Source: Saccharothrix saharensis
GTDB lineage: Bacteria > Actinomycetota > Actinomycetes > Mycobacteriales > Pseudonocardiaceae
Assembly (NCBI RefSeq): GCF_006716745.1
Contig: NZ_VFPP01000001.1
Location: 8,505,386 to 8,569,385, forward strand
Direction of reading: 5' to 3'
Length of the DNA: 64,000 bases
This document shows, piece after piece, positions 8,726-17,725 of the stretch. Every line of letters starts with the position of its first letter. Within the stretch, counting starts at the first letter, position 1. The position numbers and the translations under genes were made by a program. The notes beneath the pieces are model-generated. The model did not search any database. It had not been told where the DNA came from and saw nothing but the letters and a program-made list of their open reading frames with translations.

Positions 8726-9925
8726 TCAACCGGTGGTGACGCGGTGGCCCGACGGGAAGCCGTGGGAGCGGGCCGACCAGACGATCGCCAGCGCGGCCAG
8801 CGCCATCACCAGCAGGGTCCACGGGAACGAGCCCGGGCCGACGCGCTCGAGCAGCACGCCGCCGAGCGCGCCACCACCGGCGACGGCGAGGTTGAAGATC
8901 GTGACCAGCATGGACTGGGCCACGTCGGCGGAGTCGCCGCCCGCGTCGGCGATGGCGGTCTGCAGCAGCGTCGGCGCGCCGCCGAACGTCAAGCCCCACA
9001 GGGCCACGCCGACGTAGACCAGCGGTGTCCACGCGGTGCCGGCGGCCAGGACGACCGCCGACACGGCGAACGCCGCCAGCGAGGCGAGCGTGACCAGGCG
9101 CAGCCGCCGGTCCACGAGCGCGCCGGAGATCCAGATGCCCGCCACCGCGGCCACGCCGAACAGCAGCAGCATGAGCGGCACCTGGCCGCCCAGCCCGTGC
9201 TCGGACACGAACGGCGCGATGTAGGTGTAGAGCACGTTGTGGCCGAGGATCCACAGCAGGATCACGGCCAGGATCGGCCGGATGCCCGGCATGGTGAACA
9301 CCTCGCGGATCGGCTTGCGGGCGCCCGCCTCCTGGCCGGGGAAGTCCGGCACGGCCACCCGGATCCAGATCATCAGCACCAGCGCGACCGCGGACATCAG
9401 CCAGAACACGCCGCGCCAGTCCGCCAGCGACCCCAGCCACGCGCCCAGCGGCACGCCCAGGGACAGCGCGATGGGCTGGCCGACGCCCACGATCGCCACC
9501 GCGCGGCCCTGCACCTGCGGCGCGACCATGCGGCGCGCGTACCCGGCGAGCAGGCCCCACACCACACCCGCGGCCATGCCGGCGACGAACCGCGAGGCCA
9601 GGGTCAGCACGTAGTCGGTGGACAGCGCCGTGAGGGCGTTGAACACCAGCAGCCCGCCGATCGCCAGCAGCAGCAACGGCCGCCGGTTCCAGCCGCGGGT
9701 GGCGGCGATGACCGGGACGGCCGCCACGACCGAGCCGATCGCGTACAGCGTCAGGAGCTGGCCCGCCAACCCCTCCGATACCCCGAGCCCTCGGCTGATC
9801 TGCGGCAGCAGGCCGGCCGGGAGCGTCTCGGTCATGATCGCGATGAAGCCCGCCAGGGTGAACGCCAGCAGCCCGAGCAGCGGCAGTGCCGCCCGTGCCC
9901 GCGTTCGCTCGGTCGTGTCGACCAT
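8726..9925 (-). CDS. MFS drug-efflux transporter (DHA1 type, 399 aa)
   Basis: Twelve hydrophobic segments of normal MFS length, starting ALPLLGLLAFTLAGFIAIMTE. The loop after TM2 carries the MFS-type basic turn (ATRGWNRRPLL). The motif GQPIALSLGVPLGAWLG in TM5 is typical of the DHA1 drug:proton antiporters (CmlA/AraJ/SotB group). It lies between the NRPS gene and the VOC gene on the same strand and probably exports the subcluster product or a toxic intermediate (inference). Confidence 0.9.
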   Translation of the reverse strand: MVDTTERTRARAALPLLGLLAFTLAGFIAIMTETLPAGLLPQISRGLGVSEGLAGQLLTLYAIGSVVAAVPVIAATRGWNRRPLLLLAIGGLLVFNALTALSTDYVLTLASRFVAGMAAGVVWGLLAGYARRMVAPQVQGRAVAIVGVGQPIALSLGVPLGAWLGSLADWRGVFWLMSAVALVLMIWIRVAVPDFPGQEAGARKPIREVFTMPGIRPILAVILLWILGHNVLYTYIAPFVSEHGLGGQVPLMLLLFGVAAVAGIWISGALVDRRLRLVTLASLAAFAVSAVVLAAGTAWTPLVYVGVALWGLTFGGAPTLLQTAIADAGGDSADVAQSMLVTIFNLAVAGGGALGGVLLERVGPGSFPWTLLVMALAALAIVWSARSHGFPSGHRVTTG

Positions 9926-9961
9926 CGGTGCTCTTCCTCCGTGAGTGGGTGTTCCGGTCGG

Positions 9962-10186
9962 TCAGTACCGGGGTGTCTTGGCCAGCAGGTGCCGACGGCC
10001 CTCGATCTCGGGCTCGTAGACCTCCGCCTTCCAGTCCGAAGCGCGCACGGGCTCCATGGCGATGGAGATCGCGTCGCTGTCGACGCCGAACGCCTGCTGC
10101 ACCGCGGTGCTGATGGCGTCGACCAGTCGGTCCTGCTTCTCGCTGCTGAGCTGCACGGGGAAGTGCTTGATGCTGACGTGCGGCAT
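9962..10186 (-). CDS. Possible internally initiated 4-OT-type tautomerase (74 aa)
   Basis: The 3' end of the NRPS frame encodes MPHVSIKHFPVQLSSEKQDR and onward, a tautomerase-superfamily subunit of ordinary free-standing length. These enzymes need an N-terminal proline exposed by Met removal as the catalytic base. Here a near-perfect Shine-Dalgarno (GGAGGAGGGG) sits 6 nt before the internal ATG, yet no stop codon separates it from the NRPS. The cell may make the fused protein, the free tautomerase, or both. Its plausible job is keto-enol tautomerisation of the aminopyridinedione before dimerisation or tailoring (inference). Confidence 0.5.
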   Translation of the reverse strand: MPHVSIKHFPVQLSSEKQDRLVDAISTAVQQAFGVDSDAISIAMEPVRASDWKAEVYEPEIEGRRHLLAKTPRY

Positions 10187-13100
10187 GTGGATCCCCTCCT
10201 CCGGCGTGCGGGTGCGGTCGCGGATGACGGCGGCCAGTTGTTCCACGTCGGGCGAGCGCAGGACGCTGTAGTGGTCGAAGTCGAGCTCCACGACCTCCGG
10301 CGGCCGGGGCAGCGAGTCGACCGCTTCCTCCAGGAAGGAGTAGTCGTCGCCGCGGACCTTGAGGATCGTGATCGGCGCCTGGACCCGCCGGTGGAGCATC
10401 TCCTCGAAGGTGTAGCGGAAGCTGTAGGACAGCCGGACGATGGTGACGATCCGCCGGACGGTGCCCTCGTCGAGACCGGGGAACCGCGCGGAGACGAAGT
10501 CGACGAAGTCGGCCTCGCCGCGGACCCGGGCGACGCAGTCGTCGGCGTCGGCGCCGGTGAGCCTGCCCGCGAACACGGAGTAGAGCAGGCGCACGAACGC
10601 CGGGTCGCCGTACGGCCCGACCCCGTCGGCGGGCCGTTCGCGCTGGACCGGCGAGCCGGGAGCGATCAGCACGAGCTGGTCGACGGTGTCACCGCGCTGC
10701 TCCAGCTGGTACGCCACCTCGAACGCGACCCGCGCGCCGAACGAGTACCCCCACAGCGTGTAGGGGCCGGTCGGTTGCACCTGCTTGATCAGCGCGACGT
10801 CGTGGCGCGCCATGTCGGCGACCGTCCCGTCCGGCTCCTCGCCGGGGTTGATCCCGGCGGCCTGCACCCCGTAGAACGGCCGGTCGGCGCCCATGGCCCG
10901 GGCCAGCGGCTTGAGGTTCATGGGGTAGCCGCCCAGGCCCGGCCAGCACACCACCGGCCGGCCGGAGCCCTTCGGCTGGAGCGCGACCAGGCGTGACACG
11001 GCCTCCTCGGCGATGCGGTCCACCCGACGGGCCAGGCCCTCGACGGTCGGCTCGTCGAAGATCAGCTGGATCGGCAGCGTCACGTTCGCCGACCGGTTGA
11101 CCTCCTGGACGAGCAGCACCGCCAGCAGCGAGTTGCCGCCGGACTCGAAGAAGTCGTCCAGCACGGAGACGTCGTCGGTCTTCATCACCTTCGCCCAGGC
11201 CGCGGCGACCTGGTGCTCGGCGGGCGTGCGCGGCGCGACCACGACCCGTTCCGACTGGCCGGCCACCACCTCGGCGGACGTCTCCAGGGCGCGCAGGTCG
11301 ACCTTGCCGTTCGCGGTGTGCGGCAGCTCGTCGAGGACGACGACCCGGCCCGGGATCATGTGGCGCGGCAGGAACTTGGCGATGTCCTGCTTGATCATCT
11401 CGGCCGGGCCCATGGTGTGGACGGCGTCCTCCTTCATGCCCTCCGAGGCGATCTGCTCCGGGCTGATCCGGCCGCCCAGGAAGAAGTACGACGGCCCGGA
11501 CGGCAAGCCGCTCTCGCGCAGCACCGACGTGATCCGGCGGGCCGAGGGCAGGTCGTTGCCGGTCTCCGAGCTGTAGCCGGAGGACATGAAGCCGATCCCG
11601 AACGGGTTGAGCTGCAACCGCTGCAGCCGCCGGCCCAGGTCCACGTAGGCCGTCGCGGGGTCGTCGGACCGGCTGATCAGCGAGATGCCCAGGTCGGCCC
11701 GGTCGTAGACCTGCTGGTTGATCGCGATCACGTGCTTGCGCAGCACCAGCGCGTCGGAGATCCGGCGCAGCCCGCCGTCCTCGTACCGGTACTGCCCGGC
11801 CGCCAGGTCGGCGATCCGGTCGGGGTGCGCCTGCACGTACGTGTCGAGCGGACCGGGGTCGACCCGCTCGGCGAACGGCACCACGTCGTAGCCGCCCAGG
11901 TAGTGGTGGTCCTCGGAGGCGTGCAGCAGGCGCGGCACGGCCGGATCGAACGTGGTCGCGCCGAGCCCCAGCCCTTCCTCGGGCAGGACCTCGTCGAACA
12001 GCCCGAGCATGTGCCCGGCCTCGATCCGCAGCACCTCCAGCACGTTGTTGCGGTAGACCGCCTCGATCGCCGACCGCTTGCCCAGCAGGTGCACGCGCAG
12101 CCGCGGCCCGACCGCGGGTTCCCCGACCGGGGCGACGAGCACCAGCTCGTGCCGGACCGGGTGGTGGTAGTGGATGCCGGACGGCAGGCCGGGGATGCCC
12201 GCGACCTCCACGTACAGCTGGGTGGCGTACAGCGCGCCGGGCGAGGCGTAGGCGTACTTGGGCAGGATGCGCTGGTCGCTGTGGAACTGGCCGAAGTTCC
12301 GCAGGACCGCGCCCAGCCGGACCGGGTCCACGTCCTCGACCCGGGTGGACGGCCGGTCGGGGTCGACGTCGTGGTGGAGCAGGTCCAGCACGTCGGACGC
12401 GGTCAGCGGACCGCCCTCGAAGAAGCGGTAGGTCTTGCGCGCGAACGCGCGTCGCCGCTGCGCCGCGGTGCCGTACTTGCCGGGCAGCGGGAAGGTGCTC
12501 GCACCCGGGTCGTCGTCGCGCAGCCCGAGGTTGGCCAACTGGGCGCGGACCTGCACGCGTCCCTTCTTGGACTGGTGGTGCGCGCCGTGGTTGCCCTGGT
12601 CCATCAGGGCCGCTTCGCGGGGGTTCAGCTCCACGCACGCCACGAGGTGCTGCGAGCCCGTGCGGTCGTCGGGTCGGACCAGGACCGCCGCGTTCTTCAC
12701 CCAGTCGTGGTTCTCGATCGCGACCCGGACCTCGTCCAGCTCGATGCGGTGGCCGCGCAGCTTGACCTGGTTGTCGACGCGCCCGACGAAGTGGAACACG
12801 CCGTCGGCGTCCCGGGTGACCAGGTCACCGGTGCGGTACAGCCGGCGCGCCGTCCCGTCGATGGTCACGTGCCCGAACCGCGCCTCGGTCTCCTCCGGCC
12901 GGTCGAGGTAGCCGCGGGCGAGCTGGACGCCGCCGATGTGCAGCTCGCCGACCACGCCGTCCGCGACGGGCGCGTGCTGCGCGTCCAGGACGTGGAACGT
13001 GGTGTCGGCGACCGGTCGCCCGATCGGGACGGAGGGCTGCTCGCCCTCCAGGCTGCGGGCGGTGACCACGTGCGAGGAGGCGTTGATGGTGCACTCGGTG

Positions 13101-14029
13101 GGGCCGTACAGGTTGACCAGGCGGCAGTCGGGCAGCACCTGGCGGAACCGGGCCGCGAGCCGCTTCGACAGGGCTTCGCCACCGCTGAACACGGCGCGCA
13201 GCGACGTGCAGCGCTCGAACAGCTCGTCGTCCACCAACGCCTGCAAGAGCGTCGGCACGCACTGGAGGTCGGTCACGCCGTGCTCGATGATCGACTCGAT
13301 CAGGCCGGACGGGTCGCGGTGCACCCCCGGTGCGCCGACGACGACCCGCGTGCCCACGGCGAGCGCGAGCGTCTCCCACTGGGCGGCGTCGAAGCTGACG
13401 GGCGTCTTGCGCAGGATCGTGCGGCTCGGGTCGATCCCCATCTCGTCCCGCAGCCAGAGCATCTGGTTGGCGATGGCGGCGTGCTCGACCACCACGCCCT
13501 TGGGCCGGCCGGTGGTGCCGGAGGTGTAGATGACGTAAGCGGCGTCGGCCTCGGCCGGGTGGACCCGCGGCGGGGTCGCGGTCGCGGTCACCGCGTCGTC
13601 CAGCGCGATCACCGGGAGGTCGTGCGGCAGCAGGTCCGCCAGCTCGGCGCGCAGCGCGGGCTCCGTCACGATCGCGGCCGGCCGCGAGTTGGCGATCATG
13701 TACGAGACGCGGTCCTCGGGGTAGTCCGGTGCCAGCGGCACGTAGGCGGCGCCCGCGAGGAGGGCACCCCAGGTCGCGGTCACCTGCCCGGCGGACGGTG
13801 AGAGGTAGAGGCCGACGAGGTCGTCGGGGCCGGCTCCGGCCGAGCGCAGCCGTTCGGCCAGGTGGGCGGCGCGTCCCGTCAACTCGGCGAAGGTCAGCGC
13901 CTGGTCGTCCGCGATGACGGCGAGGTCGTCGGGTCGGGTCGCGGTCTGGTGCAGCAGCATCTCCGGCAGGGTGGGCCGGAGCGCGGGTAAGTCGCCGATC
14001 GTGCCGGTCTTCTGGTTGCTCGAACTCAT
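9962..14029 (-). CDS. indC: Indigoidine-synthetase-type NRPS (A-Ox-T-TE) with C-terminal tautomerase domain
   Basis: A 1355-aa single-module NRPS with the architecture of IndC/BpsA, which cyclises and oxidises L-glutamine to a 5-aminopyridine-2,6-dione that dimerises to blue indigoidine. A-domain cores: YVIYTSGTTGRPKG (A3), LYGPTECTINASS (A5) and YRTGDLVTRDADGVFHFVGR (A7-A8). The flavin oxidase domain is inserted inside the A domain after the A8 region (about residues 500-880). Markers are MDQGNHGAHHQSKKGR, LPKYAYASPGALYATQLYVE and FMSSGYSSETGNDLP, as in BpsA. A10 is PHTANGKVDLRA. T is FFESGGNSLLAV and TE is LWGYSFGARVAFE. Residues 1282-1355 are a 4-oxalocrotonate-tautomerase-like domain that BpsA lacks. 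The ATG overlaps the upstream stop (ATGA). Glutamine as substrate is inferred from whole-protein similarity. Confidence 0.93.
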   Translation of the reverse strand: MSSSNQKTGTIGDLPALRPTLPEMLLHQTATRPDDLAVIADDQALTFAELTGRAAHLAERLRSAGAGPDDLVGLYLSPSAGQVTATWGALLAGAAYVPLAPDYPEDRVSYMIANSRPAAIVTEPALRAELADLLPHDLPVIALDDAVTATATPPRVHPAEADAAYVIYTSGTTGRPKGVVVEHAAIANQMLWLRDEMGIDPSRTILRKTPVSFDAAQWETLALAVGTRVVVGAPGVHRDPSGLIESIIEHGVTDLQCVPTLLQALVDDELFERCTSLRAVFSGGEALSKRLAARFRQVLPDCRLVNLYGPTECTINASSHVVTARSLEGEQPSVPIGRPVADTTFHVLDAQHAPVADGVVGELHIGGVQLARGYLDRPEETEARFGHVTIDGTARRLYRTGDLVTRDADGVFHFVGRVDNQVKLRGHRIELDEVRVAIENHDWVKNAAVLVRPDDRTGSQHLVACVELNPREAALMDQGNHGAHHQSKKGRVQVRAQLANLGLRDDDPGASTFPLPGKYGTAAQRRRAFARKTYRFFEGGPLTASDVLDLLHHDVDPDRPSTRVEDVDPVRLGAVLRNFGQFHSDQRILPKYAYASPGALYATQLYVEVAGIPGLPSGIHYHHPVRHELVLVAPVGEPAVGPRLRVHLLGKRSAIEAVYRNNVLEVLRIEAGHMLGLFDEVLPEEGLGLGATTFDPAVPRLLHASEDHHYLGGYDVVPFAERVDPGPLDTYVQAHPDRIADLAAGQYRYEDGGLRRISDALVLRKHVIAINQQVYDRADLGISLISRSDDPATAYVDLGRRLQRLQLNPFGIGFMSSGYSSETGNDLPSARRITSVLRESGLPSGPSYFFLGGRISPEQIASEGMKEDAVHTMGPAEMIKQDIAKFLPRHMIPGRVVVLDELPHTANGKVDLRALETSAEVVAGQSERVVVAPRTPAEHQVAAAWAKVMKTDDVSVLDDFFESGGNSLLAVLLVQEVNRSANVTLPIQLIFDEPTVEGLARRVDRIAEEAVSRLVALQPKGSGRPVVCWPGLGGYPMNLKPLARAMGADRPFYGVQAAGINPGEEPDGTVADMARHDVALIKQVQPTGPYTLWGYSFGARVAFEVAYQLEQRGDTVDQLVLIAPGSPVQRERPADGVGPYGDPAFVRLLYSVFAGRLTGADADDCVARVRGEADFVDFVSARFPGLDEGTVRRIVTIVRLSYSFRYTFEEMLHRRVQAPITILKVRGDDYSFLEEAVDSLPRPPEVVELDFDHYSVLRSPDVEQLAAVIRDRTRTPEEGIHMPHVSIKHFPVQLSSEKQDRLVDAISTAVQQAFGVDSDAISIAMEPVRASDWKAEVYEPEIEGRRHLLAKTPRY

Positions 14030-14856
14030 CGCCCTGTGATTCCTGTGGTCGAGTACGTTAAGTGCGGGTTGGTGGGGGTGGTGCCGTTGGTGTGCCGCGG
14101 CAGTTCGAGGTGCCGTTCCAGCAGGCTGCCGAAGCCCGTGATCGGGTCGTGCACGCCGCCTTGGCGCAAGGCGTGCCAGTACAGGGCCACGTTGTTGGAG
14201 AGCACCGGCTTGTCCAGCCACGCCTCGGCGGCCGTCGCGACCCGGGCCATGGCGACGTTCGTGCCGACCTGGACGATCGCCTGCACGTCGGGCCCGTCGA
14301 CCTCGCGCACCGCCTGGCGCAGGCGCGCCTCGGACACGTGGGCGATCTGCGCGGGGCTCGTGCAGCCCAAGCCGGTGATGGCGACGACCTCGTAACCGCT
14401 GTCGGTGAAGAACCGGGACACGGGGTCGTCACCCAGCGGCAGGTACGGCGTGATGACGGCGATGCGGCGCACGTCGCCGTAACAGCCCAGGGCCGCCTTG
14501 ATCGCGTCCGGGCTCATGGTGACCGGCAGGCCACCGCCGATCGACCGCATCGACTCCAGGATGCGGCCGTGGCTCTCGGGGCCCTCCCAGTAGCTCTCCG
14601 GCGACACGGCGATGATCAGGTGGTCCGGTGCGCACGTGACGACGGCGCGGATCGCGGGTTCCGTGGACGACCGGATGCTGTGCATCACGTGGTCGAAACC
14701 CGGCTTCTCCTCCATGGAGTCGTCGTGGATGAACATGCGCGCGACGTGGTTGGTCACACCGGGCACGCGCAGCGCGTCCATCTCCGGTTGGCAGGAGGTG
14801 TTGGTGGACGGGATGATCACACCGATCTTGAATCTGTATCCCAGTTGGTCGGTCAT
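14026..14856 (-). CDS. Maleate isomerase / Asp-Glu racemase superfamily protein (276 aa)
   Basis: Starts with the family signature YRFKIGVIIPSTNTSCQPEM. Two cysteines sit at plausible catalytic positions: VVTCAPDHL (about residue 76) and GLGCTSPAQIAH (about residue 184). The family includes maleate and maleamate cis-trans isomerases, arylmalonate decarboxylases and hydantoin/Asp racemases, all using Cys-based proton chemistry. The strong AGGAGGAG site upstream supports the ATG. It is directly coupled to the NRPS (ATGA), so it probably acts on the NRPS product or on a ring-opened maleamate-like derivative of the aminopyridinedione. The substrate is not determinable from sequence. Confidence 0.85.
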   Translation of the reverse strand: MTDQLGYRFKIGVIIPSTNTSCQPEMDALRVPGVTNHVARMFIHDDSMEEKPGFDHVMHSIRSSTEPAIRAVVTCAPDHLIIAVSPESYWEGPESHGRILESMRSIGGGLPVTMSPDAIKAALGCYGDVRRIAVITPYLPLGDDPVSRFFTDSGYEVVAITGLGCTSPAQIAHVSEARLRQAVREVDGPDVQAIVQVGTNVAMARVATAAEAWLDKPVLSNNVALYWHALRQGGVHDPITGFGSLLERHLELPRHTNGTTPTNPHLTYSTTGITGR

Positions 14857-14877
14857 CGCTCCTCCTGGAGTCGTCGG

Positions 14878-16536
14878 TTATCGCGGTCGGACCGACAGCG
14901 AGTGCCGGAAGTAGTCGGTCGGGTCCCACCGGCGCTTGACCTCTTGCAGGCGGCGGTGGTTCGCGCCGTAGAACAGGTCGTGCCAGGGGACGCCGGAGCG
15001 GTTGCGCGCCGGGTCCTTCAGGTCGGTGTCGGGGTAGTTGACGTAGCAGCCCTCGTACCGGTCGCTCGGCACCGGAACGCCCCCGGTGTCGGCGAAGAAC
15101 TCCTCGTAGATGCCGCGGGTCCAGCCGAGCCCGGCGCGGTCGCCGGACGCGTCGCCCCAGAAGGTCTGGAAGAGCATCTTGAAGATCGAGGAGCGCTGGG
15201 CGGCGGCGGTGGCGTCGGGCGCCACGGAGTTGACCCGGCCGCCGTAGGAGAACAGCACGATCATCGTGTTCGGGTTGGCGTACTCGGCCGAGGTGAGGTG
15301 CCGGTACATCGTGGACAGTTGCGCGTCGGTGAAACCCCTGCGCATCAACGCCGACTTGTGCGCGCCGCGCAGCGAGGGGTGGGTGATGGTCGGGTTGTTC
15401 AGACCCACCAGGCGTGCGGCGTTGAGCCACGGCAGGCGTTGCGCCTCGCCGAGCTCCGGCATCGCGGCCAGGTCGCCGGACCCCTTCCGCAGGGCCTTCG
15501 GGGTGAGGCCGGTGCCGTCGGTGAGCCGCCCCAGGTAGTCGTCCAGGATCCGCTGCGCGTCCGGCGCGTCGCCGTCGACCTGGATGAAGATGTCCAACGA
15601 GCCGTGCGCCCGGTGGCAGACGTTGAACACGCTGCTCAGCTTGCGCTGCGGCGCGTCGGGGGCGCTGTGCTCCTCGTGCCAGCGGCCGAAGTTGGCCAAC
15701 AGGCGGGTGAACTCGCGCTCGCCGAGGTCCTCCCACGGGAAGGACACCGCGCGCACCAGGACCGTCGACGGCGGGCGCACGAGCTGCCCGGCCGGGTCGG
15801 CGCCCCGAGCGTCGGGTGAGCGGAACCAGTAGCGCGTCACGACACCGAAGTTGCCGCCGCCGCCACCGGTGTGGGCCCACCACAGGTCGTGGTGGGGGTC
15901 CTGCGGGTCCCGGGTGGCGACCACGGTCCGGACGCGACGGTCCTGGTCGACCACGACGACCTCGACGGCGTGCAGGTGGTCCACCACCAGGCCGTGGGCC
16001 CGGGAGAGCAGGCCGTAGCCGCCACCGGCCACGTGCCCGCCCGCGCCGACGCTCCAGCACATGCCGCCGGGGATCGTGACGCCCCAGCCGGTGAACAGGT
16101 CCTCGTAGACGTTGAGCAGGCGGGCGCCCGGCTCGACGGAGAACGCGCGCATCGCCGGGTCGTAGCCCACGCCGTGCATCCCGGACAGGTCCAGCACGAC
16201 CTGTGCCCCCGGGTGGCACACGAGGTCGGCGAAGCAGTGTCCGCCGCTGCGCACGGAGACCCGCTTGCCGGTCTCGACGGCCTGCCGCACGGCCCGCTCG
16301 GCGTCGGCGGGGGAGCGGAGCATCCGGAAGTACTCGGGTGCGGCGACGAACCGCTGGTTGTTGCCGGTGACCAGTTGCGGGTAGCGGGGGTCGTCGGGGC
16401 GCACGGTGTGGACGGGGTCGGTGTGGACGGGGTCGGCGGCGGCCGGTGCCGCGACGGATAAGTGCGGGGACACGGCCGTGCCGGCGAGCGCGGCACCGGC
16501 GCCCGCGAGCACGGCACGACGGGTCACAAAGCCCAT
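14878..16536 (-). CDS. Secreted BBE-like FAD oxidase, Tat signal, bicovalent flavin (552 aa)
   Basis: N-terminal Tat signal with twin arginine (FVTRRAVLAGAGAALAGTAV) and an AxA-type end. The PCMH FAD domain has VRSGGHCFADL, where His binds the flavin. GGMCWSVGAGGHVAGGGYG supplies the Cys for the second covalent bond, as in berberine-bridge, gluco-oligosaccharide and aclacinomycin oxidases. The BBE C-terminal motif appears as GCYVNYPDTDL, followed by YFRHSLSVRPR. GGAGG lies upstream of the ATG. It presumably oxidises an exported product outside the membrane. The gene lies 21 bp upstream of the isomerase gene and is likely co-transcribed with it. Confidence 0.92.
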   Translation of the reverse strand: MGFVTRRAVLAGAGAALAGTAVSPHLSVAAPAAADPVHTDPVHTVRPDDPRYPQLVTGNNQRFVAAPEYFRMLRSPADAERAVRQAVETGKRVSVRSGGHCFADLVCHPGAQVVLDLSGMHGVGYDPAMRAFSVEPGARLLNVYEDLFTGWGVTIPGGMCWSVGAGGHVAGGGYGLLSRAHGLVVDHLHAVEVVVVDQDRRVRTVVATRDPQDPHHDLWWAHTGGGGGNFGVVTRYWFRSPDARGADPAGQLVRPPSTVLVRAVSFPWEDLGEREFTRLLANFGRWHEEHSAPDAPQRKLSSVFNVCHRAHGSLDIFIQVDGDAPDAQRILDDYLGRLTDGTGLTPKALRKGSGDLAAMPELGEAQRLPWLNAARLVGLNNPTITHPSLRGAHKSALMRRGFTDAQLSTMYRHLTSAEYANPNTMIVLFSYGGRVNSVAPDATAAAQRSSIFKMLFQTFWGDASGDRAGLGWTRGIYEEFFADTGGVPVPSDRYEGCYVNYPDTDLKDPARNRSGVPWHDLFYGANHRRLQEVKRRWDPTDYFRHSLSVRPR

Positions 16537-16597
16537 GCGAAACCTCCGGGTGGTATTTCCTGATGTGAATCCAGCTTTTCACGATCGGGTGACTATT

Positions 16598-16603
16598 TGT
16601 CAA
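16598..16603 (-). promoter_or_regulatory. Candidate -35 box upstream of the BBE oxidase gene
   Basis: On the minus strand TTGACA (perfect sigma-70-type -35) lies ~62 bp upstream of the oxidase ATG, in a 245-bp AT-richer gap. The matching -10 region is poor (GAAAAG area). The call is therefore weak and rests on the hexamer and location only. Confidence 0.3.
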
Positions 16604-16781
16604 GCGGTGCGAGCGGGATCTCATATTCCAGAGGTCGGGGAAAATCAACGCCACGGCACGGCCATCGACCACGCGAAGAACGTGGGAACTGCCGTTGCGA
16701 TCAGGGGTGGCGGAGGTCGCGGCGGAGCAGGTGGGAAGCACCTGCCCGGCCGCGTGCCGAGGTGAATCGGGAAAGGTGTGC

Positions 16782-17660
16782 TCAGTCGGTGAAACTGGCG
16801 AAATAGCCCGCGGCCATGTCCTGGCCGCCGTGGCCCCGGGCGGAGGCGCGCGCGAACCGGGCGTGGCCGGCGGCGGTCGAGTCCATCCGCACGCCCGCGC
16901 GCTCGGCGGCGTCGAGGACCAGCCGGGCGTCCTTCTCCGCGTTGTCGACGGTGAAGCTGGGGGTGAAGTCCTCGGTCAGCACGGCCGCGGACTTGAGCTG
17001 GAAGTAGCCGTTGTCCATCGGGCCGCCGGTGACCACGTCGACGAAGTGCGCGGGGTCCACCCCGAGGCCCTTGGCCAGCGCCAGCGACTCGCCCACGCCG
17101 TGCGTCAGGGCGATGACCCACGTGTTGAGCACCAGCTTGAGCCTGCTCGCGGCCCCGGACGCGCCGTCCTCGCCGACCCAGAGGGTGCGCTTGCCGATGG
17201 CGTCGAACAGCGGCTGCACCTTCGGCCGCACGTCCCGCGGACCCGCGGCCATCACGACGAGCTGACCGTTCTCGGCAGGCTGGCGGGTGCCCTGGACGGG
17301 CGCGTCCACGAACACCAGGCCCCGGTCGGCGGCGAACGCGGCGAGGCTGCCGACGTCCTCGCCCACCGTGCTCAGCTGAACCCACACGACGCCCTCGCGC
17401 AGCCCCGGCTCGGCGGCCTTGATGGTGTCGGACACCACCGGACCGTCCTTGAGGACGGTGACCACCACATCGGCTTCCCGAACCGCTTCGGCTGGTGAGT
17501 CGGCCACCTCGACGCCGTGTCCGGCCAATTCCTGAGCTTTGCTCGCGGTACGATTCCACGCGCGAACGGAAAAGCCCTTCTCGGCCAGATTCCGGGCCAC
17601 CGGGAAACCGATTGTCCCGGTACCCAGGACAGCGACGACGGGTGCTTCGGACGTGCTCAT
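16782..17660 (-). CDS. NAD(P)-dependent beta-hydroxyacid dehydrogenase / imine reductase family (292 aa)
   Basis: Rossmann N-terminus VVAVLGTGTIGFPVARNLAE, the substrate loop DAPVQGTRQPAENGQL (family motif DAPVSGG altered to DAPVQGT), and a conserved Lys/Asn pair in ASRLKLVLNTWV. The C-terminal helical domain is complete. Family members oxidise 3-hydroxyacids, reduce succinic semialdehyde or reduce cyclic imines. AAGGAG precedes the ATG by about 9 nt. It is part of the minus-strand subcluster behind the MFS gene. A reductive step on the indigoidine-type product is possible, but the substrate is unknown. Confidence 0.88.
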   Translation of the reverse strand: MSTSEAPVVAVLGTGTIGFPVARNLAEKGFSVRAWNRTASKAQELAGHGVEVADSPAEAVREADVVVTVLKDGPVVSDTIKAAEPGLREGVVWVQLSTVGEDVGSLAAFAADRGLVFVDAPVQGTRQPAENGQLVVMAAGPRDVRPKVQPLFDAIGKRTLWVGEDGASGAASRLKLVLNTWVIALTHGVGESLALAKGLGVDPAHFVDVVTGGPMDNGYFQLKSAAVLTEDFTPSFTVDNAEKDARLVLDAAERAGVRMDSTAAGHARFARASARGHGGQDMAAGYFASFTD

Positions 17661-17725
17661 GGAAAGTTGTCTCCTTATCGTGGGATGGGTGTCGCTGCTT
17701 CCTGCTTTCCCGTTCGCGGCGGTCG

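Noticed and set aside
8408-10996. Another long plus-strand frame across VOC, MFS and NRPS genes
   Set aside because: Crosses three clear genes with no recognisable motif; composition is that of an antisense shadow.
11213-13801. A long plus-strand open frame (862 codons) opposite the NRPS
   Set aside because: Rich in Arg/Gly/Val/His low-complexity sequence with no domain motif; it is the GC-skew shadow of the real minus-strand gene.
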